A stretch of 64,000 nucleotides of DNA from Przewalskia tangutica (Eukaryota > Streptophyta > Magnoliopsida > Solanales > Solanaceae): NCBI GenBank assembly GCA_029844215.1, contig CM056736.1, positions 60,449,562 through 60,513,561 of the forward strand, read 5' to 3'. The position numbers were made by a program, and so were the translations under genes. Numbering within the stretch: position 1 is the first letter of the stretch; each line of letters begins with the position of its first letter. Positions 55,370 through 64,000 of the stretch are shown here, piece after piece. The notes under the pieces are model-generated. The model did no database searches, was not told the origin of the DNA, and saw only the letters and a program-made list of their open reading frames with translations.

Positions 55370-58076
55370 GCCGCCACGACTGGCCGGGCAATCTGAGGGC
55401 TAACTACGGTACCAAGCGTCAGATCACGAGACCGTCACACTACAATGAACGGGGCAAGTCACGAGGGCTAACTACGGTACCAAGGCCGAATCGACCGAGA
55501 TGGGGCAAGTCTGGCCACCACCGGTACCAAGGCGAACAAGAAGAAACCTCATGGAGAGCTAATCCATGGAATAACACTATCAAGGCGTGCAGTGGAATTC
55601 TCCGTCACCGCAGACGCCCAAGTAAGTCCTCAACAAGTCAACCTACCCTCCATCGAGACGCGGTAGTATAGAAACTCAATTCTTGCACAACAAAGGCTAT
55701 CATAACAAACATAGGCAAGTTTCACAACAAGCATAGGCAAGTTACACAACAACAAGCATAGGCAAGTTATACACAACTCAAGGTACTTTCATTTTACATC
55801 AAAGTCGGGTTTTAACCTAAAGTACTACGACGTTAAGTTCCTTTAAGAGATCCATTCCTTTTATAAAAGTCACCCGATACGTAGTATATAAAAAAATGAG
55901 TGACTTACATCTTTTAAGTAAACAAAACAACCAGTACTTTCCTTTTTAAAACCAATTTTAAGACAAAACAATGCCTTTCTTTTTCCCTAGAGTTCCAGTT
56001 TGCCTAATTTCAATTACTCAAGTCTCTTTATTTTAGAAAAGTTTCATAGTTCGATGTCTTAATCTCCTTTAAAACAATTGAGTAACATATGCCATAGGCG
56101 TGAGCAGTTTATTCTTGTTTATAACCATTTATTAAAGCAGCCATGATCTAGAAAATGTAATATCATTTTGTCTCATCTTAGCTTCTATGCAGATGGAGGT
56201 TTCTACTGGTTTTAATAATACTTCATTATTCATTACATTTTCCTTTATTAACGCTGCAGTGGTTTGTTTGATACTTATTCGATTTAGAAATCAGTAAAAC
56301 ATTATTCCCTTTTAAAAACCAAGTACTCATTACTCACGAATGAGGTTTCACACAAACATCCATATTAAGTCAAGTCTCTTATCTTTTAAGATTAAGTCTC
56401 TTATCTTTTAAGATTAAGTCTCTTAACTTCTAAAAATCAGTAAACCATTCTCTTTATCTCTCTTAAGACGTTATACCTAACTTCCCATAAAGCTAGTATA
56501 ACTCTTATGTTTTCAAAACCAAGTATTACTCTTCTTTCAAAAAGGTTTCTTAATTCTGTTGAAATACTTCAAGATTCTTTATTATTCAGGCTTAAGTCAA
56601 AAGACATTGCCATAATACTACATTCAGTTAACACACGTACGTCTACCGTACTTATATATATGTTCCTTTAAAATATTTCAAGGTTCTTATTATTCAGGCT
56701 TAAGTCAAAAGACATTGCCGTACAATTATATTCAGTTAGCACACGTACGTCTACCGTACTATATATATATTATTCAGGCTTAAGTCAAAAGACATTGCCA
56801 CACGTACGTCTACCGTACTATATATATATACTTTTAAAATACTTCATGCTCAAGAGTATAGGAAGAATCACATACCTCGCGACGATTATCGACTATAAGC
56901 AAAACGCTCCACGGCTATAACCCGGCTAGCCTTGTCCACCTTCTAAGTAGCACATGCTACTTGCAGAACATTCAACCAATAAAGGTTATCAGTCTACTGT
57001 AAATACAGCCCTATGTAAATACAGTTTAATCTTCTACTCTAATATTTTTCTGATGTGATTTCAGTTCAAGTCTATTCTGTAATATCCTTCTATTACAGTT
57101 CAAATCTCTTCTATGAATCTTATATTCATTTCAATATTACTACAGTATGTAATTCCCAATTACAATAAAAGGACAGTAGTATTTACCTCGATGAGCCAAA
57201 AATTATCCAAGTTTAATGTCGCTCCTGAGCAACGTTTAGCTCCTACTCCGAGTGCTCCAATCCGCTCCGAACAACCCTTAGAAGTTCTACGCAACTTCTA
57301 CTTAACACTTCAACCGACTATGAAGGTTTTCCTTAGGGTTTCGTTTTTGTGGCTAAAGGAAAGTATAATAGTATTTCCGGGCTCTACGTATAGAGGTAAC
57401 TTTGGAAAGTACTACAAGGTATATGGGCTAAAGTATTTGGGCATTATAACAATACTTGGAGAGTATTTCTATACCACAAAGGGGGGTATTTATATGAGAC
57501 AACTAGGCAAGGGGTACCTCTGCAGACACTACAAAGGGGAGGGAGGCTCGGCCAAGGGCCTTTCTCAAAGGGAGGATTTGGACGAAAGCAAACAAGAGGG
57601 AGGGAGTATTTGAGACTTAGAAAGATTGCTCAAGTTTGGATGAAGAAAGTCTTCAACTTAGAGGGGTATTTATAGGTCAAGCAAAGGCCAACCAATGGCC
57701 AAGATGAAGACAAGTGTGGTGCAAGTGTAGGGCTAGGATTTACCCATGTGTCCTTATCCATCTACTACACAAAATATCCTACCTAACCCTTGACCAAGAA
57801 AATGCACAAAAAACGTGCAAACAATGGCCCTCTTTGCCGTCCATTGAGGTGACAAGTGTCACCCTCCGTTAATCCAAAATGTTTCGTCTCTTGGAAAAAT
57901 CCATAAAAATTAAAAATGACATAGCCGTATTTTTCCCTTCGCAAGTTTAGTAAAACGTTTCGTCGAAAAACGACTCCTTTCGGCACTTGTGTACAAATTT
58001 CGAAACTTGCCAAATCTTAAGGCTTAAATTTTCTACGTACGTCCTTACGTACATACTCTGGAAATACGGGTATAAC
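55370..58076 (-). repeat. E3: 5' LTR piece 2
   Basis: The remainder of the E3 5' LTR after E4, ending at GGGTATAAC. It contains the three-copy repeat (56580-56830), a minus-strand TATAAATA (57667-57674) and a palindrome (57846-57866). A 166-codon frame at 57113-57613 is antisense to the LTR and mirrors the one in the 3' LTR. Confidence 0.92.
57667..57866 (-). promoter_or_regulatory. E3 5' LTR promoter: palindrome plus TATA box
   Basis: The palindrome at 57846-57866 has lost one G in an arm; the minus-strand TATAAATA is at 57667-57674. This would drive the E3 transcript, but E4 now separates promoter and gag by 9 kb. Confidence 0.6.
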
Positions 58077-58914
58077 GACCGGGCCCGAGAAGGGCAAAGC
58101 GAGGAGGCTGCGAGTGAGCACGCAGAGGGTTACGAGGCACAGCCCAATCATCACCAGGGTGGTGTTTCATTAGGGGATTCTGCGACATCGCCACGGCCAG
58201 AGTTTAGCACGTGCGGCGATTCCTACTGCGGCCATGATATATGAGCCTTCAGTTCCACGACCGGTTACAGAGAATATGGATTACAAGGAAACGACCCTGT
58301 TACTAGCTAGGGATTTGGCTACCAGAGAGTTTATGATGTACCGATTTATCGCGGGTCTTGATGAATATCTAAGAGAGGGTTGTGCAAGAGTAGGTCTTCA
58401 GTCATGCTTGAGCATGGCACGTATGCGAGCTTATCGCGGCCGAGAGACGTAGGATCGACGGGTTAACCAAGATCAGCAGAAGAGGGCCAGAACAGCAGGG
58501 TCCTTTGGTAACTTTCGAGGCGAATCGCCTCAGCAGCAGACTGGATATGCGCCTCGCCCGGATCTGAGAATGGTCCTCCGCGGGGTTCATAGCGTTCGGG
58601 GTATGCGAGAGTTGGTCGAGCTCGTGGCTTCTGATTCACAGATACACGTCGGTTCTAGCCAGCCGGATTCAGTGGTTCGGAGAGGAAGGGGTGCTAGCCA
58701 GAGGAGGCCACCCCCACCTCGGTGTGACCGTTGTGGTAGATGTTATTGTGGAGAGTGTCATACTTCTTCGACAACTTGTTATACTTGCGGCCAGCAGGGC
58801 CATTTTGCGAGAAATCGTTCGACCAGAGGTGGCGCGGATGTAGAGATTCAGCCTTCAGGATCAGTGGCTAATTTATCATCTTCCCTAGCTATGCGCCCAA
58901 CAGGGCAGGATTGA
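58077..58914 (+). pseudogene. E2 shortened gag with altered CCHC knuckle
   Basis: Continuation of the gag begun at 39730. Recognisable segments are SVPRPVTENMDYKE, then FIAGLDEYLREG (matching the VTGLDDYLAES block of E3), a GNFRG-like stretch, and an arginine-rich linker. A knuckle CYTCGQQGHFARNR follows at 58777-58818. The final Cys of the CX2CX4HX4C motif is replaced by Arg, so zinc binding would be impaired if this is real. The WFDSWELS-FLPPQM capsid-like segment of E3/E4 gag is absent here and in E1. The gag ends at TGA 58912-58914. There is a stop or frame break around 58450, between the two halves. Confidence 0.8.
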
Positions 58915-59535
58915 TTAGAACGACATAGGGGAGTGAAGCGATGAATCTGGTATATCCTTAACCCTCTAGAGATTGTATGTGTGATAAGATAAGTGTATCT
59001 TAAGTGTTATGTTCAGATAGCATTGTGTTAATTGTGATTAGAAATCATGGTTAGTTAAAAGGGTAAGTTTGGGGATAAGGAAAGTGTGAGCCTTAGAGTT
59101 TTATACGCGGAGACCTTAGAGGTAAGGCCATCTCGAGTAAAAGATTTATATTTTTATGTTTGACCCTTATCGGAGTGCATAGTGCACGTGAGATACATTT
59201 GTGTGATAAGTCCCTGAGTAATGTGGAATGAAAGAGGGTAGTTGAGCTAAGAAGACCACTAGGTTTTCGTAACTTGATTAGTGAGATTGTTCCGGATCGG
59301 GGAACAAGAGTTTGCGCGATAGCGGGTCGGGTTGCGGACCGATTGCGGGTCAACCCGCGGCCTGTATGGTGGTGGGGTCAGATTGTGGTGGTCCCGCCAG
59401 GTGGTGGGGTCACGGGGGTGTTAGGCCCAAGTTTAGTTAACAACAGTCTGAGTTCGTGGAGCGTTCGACCGATGGTCGGGCCGATGAGGTCACCCATCTT
59501 GTCTTTCGATCGGGGCCGTTTACTCGCGAGAGGTT
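58915..59535 (+). other. E2 post-gag spacer
   Basis: No convincing gene. It contains the 30-nt CGGGTTG/CAACCCG inverted repeat (59328-59357). A 90-codon frame at 59274-59546 overlaps this structure and is not maintained in E1, E3 or E4. Confidence 0.65.
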
Positions 59536-59990
59536 ATGCGAGATGATTATATCGGGAAGGTTGTAAGGTTGCACGAGGTGCCTACTTTCACCTTATGTGA
59601 CAGTGGAGCCAGTTCTGTTGTTTCTTTCTTTGGAGGTTTTACCAGCAGGGTTAGGAACTCGAGTGAGTCTCGATGCTCGCATTCGCCTCGGGCGGTGTTT
59701 GGATTTCGTGGTAGGCTGTGAGGATTGTTTCCTCCCTGTTGAGGAGTGTTTTATAGCTACCATTTCGATATTCGGATATCGCCTTACGACGCCTTAGGGC
59801 GGAAGTATAAGTTGCCGGTCGATTGGTTCGATGTTGGCAAGGTTCAGATAGTTGGTTCATACTTGTTTCGGCAGGATATGGATAAGGTGAAGCTTATCCA
59901 GAAGAGATTTTTTTTGGCAGCTCAGAGTCAACAGAAGTCATGCGGATAGTCGGCGACGACACTTAGAGTTCAGGTTGACGGTGGGTCTTC
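59536..59990 (+). pseudogene. E2 protease motif joined to integrase C-terminal remnant
   Basis: At 59536-59721 a short frame contains LCDSGAS, with DSGA at 59599-59610 matching the aspartic protease active-site motif of gypsy elements. Within 150 bp it is followed (59746-59949) by GRKYKLPVDWFDVGKV and DKVKLIQKRFFLAAQS, which align to the integrase C-terminal region of M1 (YGRKCRS, WFDVGEV, DKVKLIQERLLAAQS). RT, RNase H and the integrase core are missing, so pol was removed between protease and late integrase. E1 has the same join, so the deletion predates both insertions. Confidence 0.8.
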
Positions 59991-60333
59991 TTGAGGGTAC
60001 CACCCCGGAAAGGGTATGACGAGATTTGGGAAACTGGAGCAGTAGCAGAAAAGTGGTAAGTTATGAGAAAGAGTTCGAGTGTACGAGAAGGGTACGACGA
60101 GTTAGGGAAGAAGCGAGCATGTGTTAAGAACATAAGAAGTGATCATTTCGTTTGTAAAGAAAAGGTGCGAAGGGAGTATCTTTTAGACCTTGGGTGGAAG
60201 CTTTTGTTGTGATGGAGGTGATTCCTCGTGGACTTGGATTAAGTATTGGCGCGTGTGTTAATTTATGGCCAAGTGTGGCATTGGCAACTTGTTTAAGTTA
60301 AGAGGAACGTTATCGTTATCCGTCTTGAGAAGG

Positions 60334-60368
60334 AACATTCGGGACGAATGTTTCTAAGGAGGGGAGAA
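60334..60368 (+). other. E2 pre-PPT hairpin and polypurine tract
   Basis: Inverted repeat AACATTCG-GGA-CGAATGTT (60334-60352), then AAGGAGGGGAGAA (60356-60368) abutting the 3' LTR. Confidence 0.9.
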
Positions 60369-63300
60369 TGTTATACCCCGTATTTCCAGAGTATGTACGT
60401 GAGGGAGTACGTATAAAAGTTTGAGCCTTAAAGTTAGGCAAGGACAAAATTTTGTTCACAACTACCGAAAAGAATCGTTTTTCGACGAAACGTTTTACAA
60501 AACTTGCGAAGGGAAAAATACGGCTATGTCATTTATTATTTTTGCGGATTTTTCCGAGAGATGAAATATTTTGGACCAACGGGAGGGTGACATGTGTCAC
60601 CCTCAAAAGTGGACGGCAAAGGGCTAGCTTGGCACGTTTTTTGTGTTGAAGTTTTAGTCAAGGGTTAGGTAGGATATTTTGTAGATATTTTGTGTAGTTG
60701 ATGAACAAGTGGGACCCACAAACACTTGTCCAAATCTTGACCTTACACTTGCCCACCACTTGTCTTGATCTTGGCCATTGGTTGGCCTATAAATACCCCC
60801 CTTTGTTGAAGACTTCTTCATCTACAAAATGTTTCAAAGTCTTGAAATCCCTCCCCCACTCTCTTTAGTTTTCGTCCTCCCCCTTGTGAGGCTTTGGCCG
60901 AGAAGTCTCCCCCCTCCCCCTACCTAGAAGCTCTCGTAAAATACCCCCTCCCCCCCTGGTAGAAAAGTATTCTCCAAGTATAGTTACTATTCCAAAATAC
61001 CTTGGCCCAAATACCTTGTAGTATTCCAAGGTTACACCTATACTAAAAGCCCATAAATACTATTATACTTCCCTTCAGTCACAAAAACGAAACCCTAAGG
61101 AAAATTTTCATAGCCGGTTGAAGTATTAAGAAGAAGTTGCGTAGAACTTCTAAGGGTTGTTTGGAGCGGGTTGGAGCACCCAGAGTAGGAGCTAAAACGT
61201 TGCTCAGGATCGACATTTAAACTTGGATAATTTTGGGCTTATCGAGGTAAATACTCTTGTCCTTATATTGTAATTGGAAGTTGCATACTGTCGTAGTATT
61301 GAAATGAATATAAGATTCATAGAAGAGAATTGAACTGTAATAGATGGATATTACAGAAGAGAGTTAAACTGAAATCACATCAGAAGAATAATAAAGAAGA
61401 AGATTAAAATTGTACTTGCATAGGACTGTATTTGCAGTAGACTTGAGTAGTTTAACGGGTAGGGAAGTGCTGCCCAATTTTCCGTAGAATATAGAAGCCT
61501 CTGCTTAGAATGTTCTACAGAGTAGTCTAGACTTTGATAGACTTATATAACCGTATAGGTTGAAGTACTGCGAGTAGCGTGTTCTACTTGAAAGATGGAC
61601 AAGGCTAGCCGGGTTATAGTCGTGGAGCGTTTTGCTAATTGTCGATAATCGTCGCGAGGTATGTGATTCTTCCTATCCTCTTGAGCATGATATTTTAAAG
61701 AATATAAATATAGTACGGTAGACGTACGTGTGTTAACTGAACGTAGTTTTACGGCAATGTCTTTTGACTTAAGCCTGAATAATAAGAATCTTGAAGTATT
61801 TCAAGAGAATTAAGAAACCTTTTTGAAAGAAGAGTAATACTTGGTTTTAAAAGCTTAAGAGTTATACTAGCTTTATGGGAAGTTAGGTATAACGGCTTAA
61901 GAGAGATAAAAAAAGAATGATTTCTTGATCTTAAAAAATAAGAGACTTGACTTAATTAATATGAATTTTGTTAAAAAAGGTGTGAAACCTCATTCGTGAG
62001 TAATGAGTGCTTGGTTTTTAAAAGGGATAATGTTTCTTGATTTGGAAATCGTAATAAGTATCGAACAAACCACAGCAGCGCTAATAAAGGGAAATGTATT
62101 GACTAATAAAGTATTATTAAAATCAGTAGAAACCTCCATCTGCATAGAAGCTAAGATGAGACAAAATGATGTTACATTTCCTAGATCATGGCTGCTTTAA
62201 TAAAGATTGTTATGAACAAGAATAACCTACTCACACATAAGGCATATGTTTCTCAAATTGTTTTAAAGGAGAAATATATTATTAAGTGATTAAAACTATG
62301 AACTACGAAACCTTTCGAAAATGAGAAACTTGAGCATTTGTAATTAGGCAAACTTGAACGTTTGGAAAATAATGTTGTTACTCGATTTTACAAAGGGAAG
62401 TGTTTTGGTTTACTTAAAAAGATAGTCACTCTATTTTTATACTACGGGTATTGTGTGACTTTTGTGAAAGAAACGGATCTTTTAAAGAGTTAATGTATGA
62501 AGTACTTTGGGGATAAAAACCCGAACTTGTTAACATAAAGAAAGTACCTTGTGTGAATAACTTGATTGTGTTGGTTTGTGATAGCCTTGTAATACTTTCT
62601 TGTTGATTTGATAAGTAAACATGTTAAGATGCTACGTGTGTTAGTATCTTGTAATGTTTGTGTAAAGGGGTTTCCCTTGTTGTGCTTATGTTGTTTAACG
62701 ATAAGCTATTATGTTAGTATTATATCACTCACCTCTTGACATGATACCGGGGTTGTCGCCTCCGTCTGGGGTAGACTCGGTAGTGCAGTGTGACCTATGA
62801 TTCGAGAATACCTCATGCGGGTCCAGGGGATCTATGCGGAGCTACGAGAGTTCCAGGTTAGTGTGCGGGGTTATACCTCATGCGGTCTATGTGGCCATGC
62901 GGACTGCGAGTCCAGGACGATGCCGGGGAGTAGCTACCCTCGATGTAAGGAATACCTCATGCGGGCCATTGGAGTGGCCTATGCGGAGCTGCGGGAAGTT
63001 CCAGGACTAGAGGCGCACATTAGATACTGCGGGCGAGTGGCCAGCTTCGATCATGTGGCGGTCTAGACAGATCTCATGATACAGTTTATGACCTTGTTGG
63101 TACTGTGGGTGTTAGTAGTCGGCTATGCCTTCGTACTTACCCCGTACGGTTTTATTAGGACACAGGTGGGACCTGGTGTTCATGTGTATTCCTTGGTGCT
63201 TTTATATCATAGACTGCCGGCAGTGAGGAAGGTATTCCACGGGCATGGTTGATGTTGTGGGCGTGAGACCCATAGTTGTATTTGAGTGATGACTTGAGGG

Positions 63301-63841
63301 CGTGAGTCCCTGACTTGACATGACTGCTTATTTATTGTGAACTGTAGTTGGTTATCATATATGTCTCCTGCTTTATATAGACTACTATGATTTCATTTAT
63401 AGTATTTTCAGTTTCACATACTTGGTACTGTTATCGACCTCCCCGGCTGCGTTCATGCCGCAGGTAGAGGTACACCAGTGTTGATCCTCGCTCATAGGGT
63501 CACAGTTCAGCGTTTGGGAAGCTCCGTTTCTCCGGAGGCTTATTAGTGGTATAGTCCCCTGTCGTTGTAGGTACTTACATTCAGGGGTATGGCGGGGCCC
63601 TGTCCCGCCATTGTTGTCATATCATTCTTAGAGTGCATGTAATCTTGTTGTGGCGGGGTTTGTAAAGGGGATATGCTCATTGATTTAAGTTTGTATATAT
63701 ATACGCGAAAGACAACTTTTCGCAGAAAAAGCTGTTTTACACTTCATATTATTTCATGTCATGTTTTATATTCGTGATTACTCGATGTATGTCTACTGGG
63801 TGCGGGGTAAGGCACGATCCACGGGCAGGTTGGTCGTGACA
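60369..63841 (+). repeat. E2: 3' LTR
   Basis: Nearly identical to the 5' LTR (36082-39524). Palindrome 60583-60604, TATAAATA 60788-60795. The 63100-63600 stretch keeps consensus CAG/CTG sites that are altered in the 5' LTR, whereas 63610-63841 is altered. Confidence 0.93.
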
Positions 63842-64000
63842 GATGATCCACAGGAGTTCATCCGAAGCGATTCTGACGGATCATGAGTGATCAAGGCTTG
63901 GAGACCGAAGTCACGATCTTAGGTTCGCATCGGTTGCGTGATCTGCGATCGTGGTTTGATTCGCGAGCTGTCCCGGGGAGCATGCGCCTCCTATTTGGGA
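63842..64000 (+). pseudogene. O gag, continuation after E2 (runs off window)
   Basis: Begins with the duplicated GATGA and encodes DDPQEFIR, continuing the gag of O interrupted at 36081. Downstream it aligns with E3/E4 gag (the VIKASE, WFDSWEL region) but with frame breaks at CAG/CTG-type sites. Confidence 0.8.

Larger units (their letters stand above)
39750..58076 (-). mobile_element. E3: minus-strand gag-only element carrying E4
   Basis: On the minus strand, the 5' LTR is 58076-55370 plus 46304-45510 (3502 bp), the internal region is 45509-43292 (2218 bp) and the 3' LTR is 43291-39750 (3542 bp). The left TSD is CAATC (39745-39749). The right junction reads TATAACGACC, so the expected partner is degraded, but the gag of E2 clearly resumes there. 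It contains a leader, gag and spacer with no pol. Confidence 0.92.
36082..63841 (+). mobile_element. E2: non-autonomous gypsy element carrying E3 and E4
   Basis: The 5' LTR is 36082-39524 (3443 bp) and the 3' LTR is 60369-63841 (3473 bp). The TSD is GATGA (36077-36081 and 63842-63846), inside the gag of O. The internal sequence is 39525-39749 plus 58077-60368 (2517 bp). The LTRs look almost identical over their first 2.3 kb, implying a recent insertion even though E3 and E4 entered afterwards. It has a short gag and a tiny protease/integrase remnant, and no RT. Confidence 0.94.
15725..64000 (+). mobile_element. O: outer plus-strand element (3' end outside window)
   Basis: Its parts in the window are a 5' LTR in three pieces (15725-16030, 19217-20487, 33828-35566; 3316 bp in total), a primer-binding site, a leader, and gag (35771-36081 and 63842-64000). 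S3 and E1 lie in its LTR, and E2 lies in its gag. The left TSD is GAGGG (15720-15724) in the RT of M1, with its partner beyond the window. The pol status of O is unknown from this window. Confidence 0.85.

Overview
The window is repetitive plant DNA. I see no host gene, tRNA, rRNA or CRISPR. Essentially every base belongs to long-LTR Ty3/gypsy retrotransposons of one extended family. LTRs are about 3.0-3.8 kb, begin TGTTATACCCCG or TGTTACACCCCG and end GGTCGTGACA. The primer-binding site matches the 3' end of plant initiator tRNA-Met, and target-site duplications (TSDs) are 5 bp. One element keeps integrase followed by a chromodomain-like tail, which points to a Del/Tekay-type chromovirus. The protein style fits an asterid eudicot, possibly Solanaceae, but I cannot fix the species from sequence alone.

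Names used here: M0 and M1 are minus-strand elements on the left; S1-S4 are solo LTRs; O is the plus-strand element whose right end lies beyond the window; E1-E4 are elements with both LTRs. Layout: M0 (3' LTR 1-2441 and 5505-5542, internal 5543-6577) carries S1 (2442-5499) in its LTR and is interrupted by M1 (from 6578). M1 has its 3' LTR (6578-9572) and a decayed chromodomain-integrase-RNase H-RT region (9573-15719) split by S2 (10657-14090). M1 is interrupted at 15725 by O. The 5' LTR of O is cut by S3 (16031-19211) and by E1 (20488-33822, which carries minus-strand S4 at 22318-26083), and it resumes at 33828-35566. The gag of O starts at 35771, is split at 36082 by E2, and resumes at 63842. 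E2 (36082-63841) holds minus-strand E3 (39750-58076), and one LTR of E3 holds E4 (46305-55364). The insertion chain M0 > M1 > O > E2 > E3 > E4 is six deep, and TSDs support nearly every junction.

E1-E4 are all non-autonomous, with internal regions of only 2.2-2.7 kb. E3 and E4 keep a leader, gag with a CCHC knuckle, and a spacer. E1 and E2 share a shortened gag, a spacer, and the same protease-motif to integrase C-terminus remnant. All presumably depend on proteins supplied in trans. Despite losing pol they keep RNA-level structure: a leader hairpin with a self-complementary GTGCAC loop, a post-gag hairpin and a pre-polypurine-tract hairpin. The first two show compensatory base changes between elements. 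Each LTR except that of M0 also carries a palindrome about 190-215 bp upstream of a TATA box.

Near-identical copies differ mostly by small indels or substitutions at CAG/CTG and related C-rich sites. That pattern looks more like consensus error at CHG-methylated cytosines than natural decay, so many frameshifts listed below may not be real.
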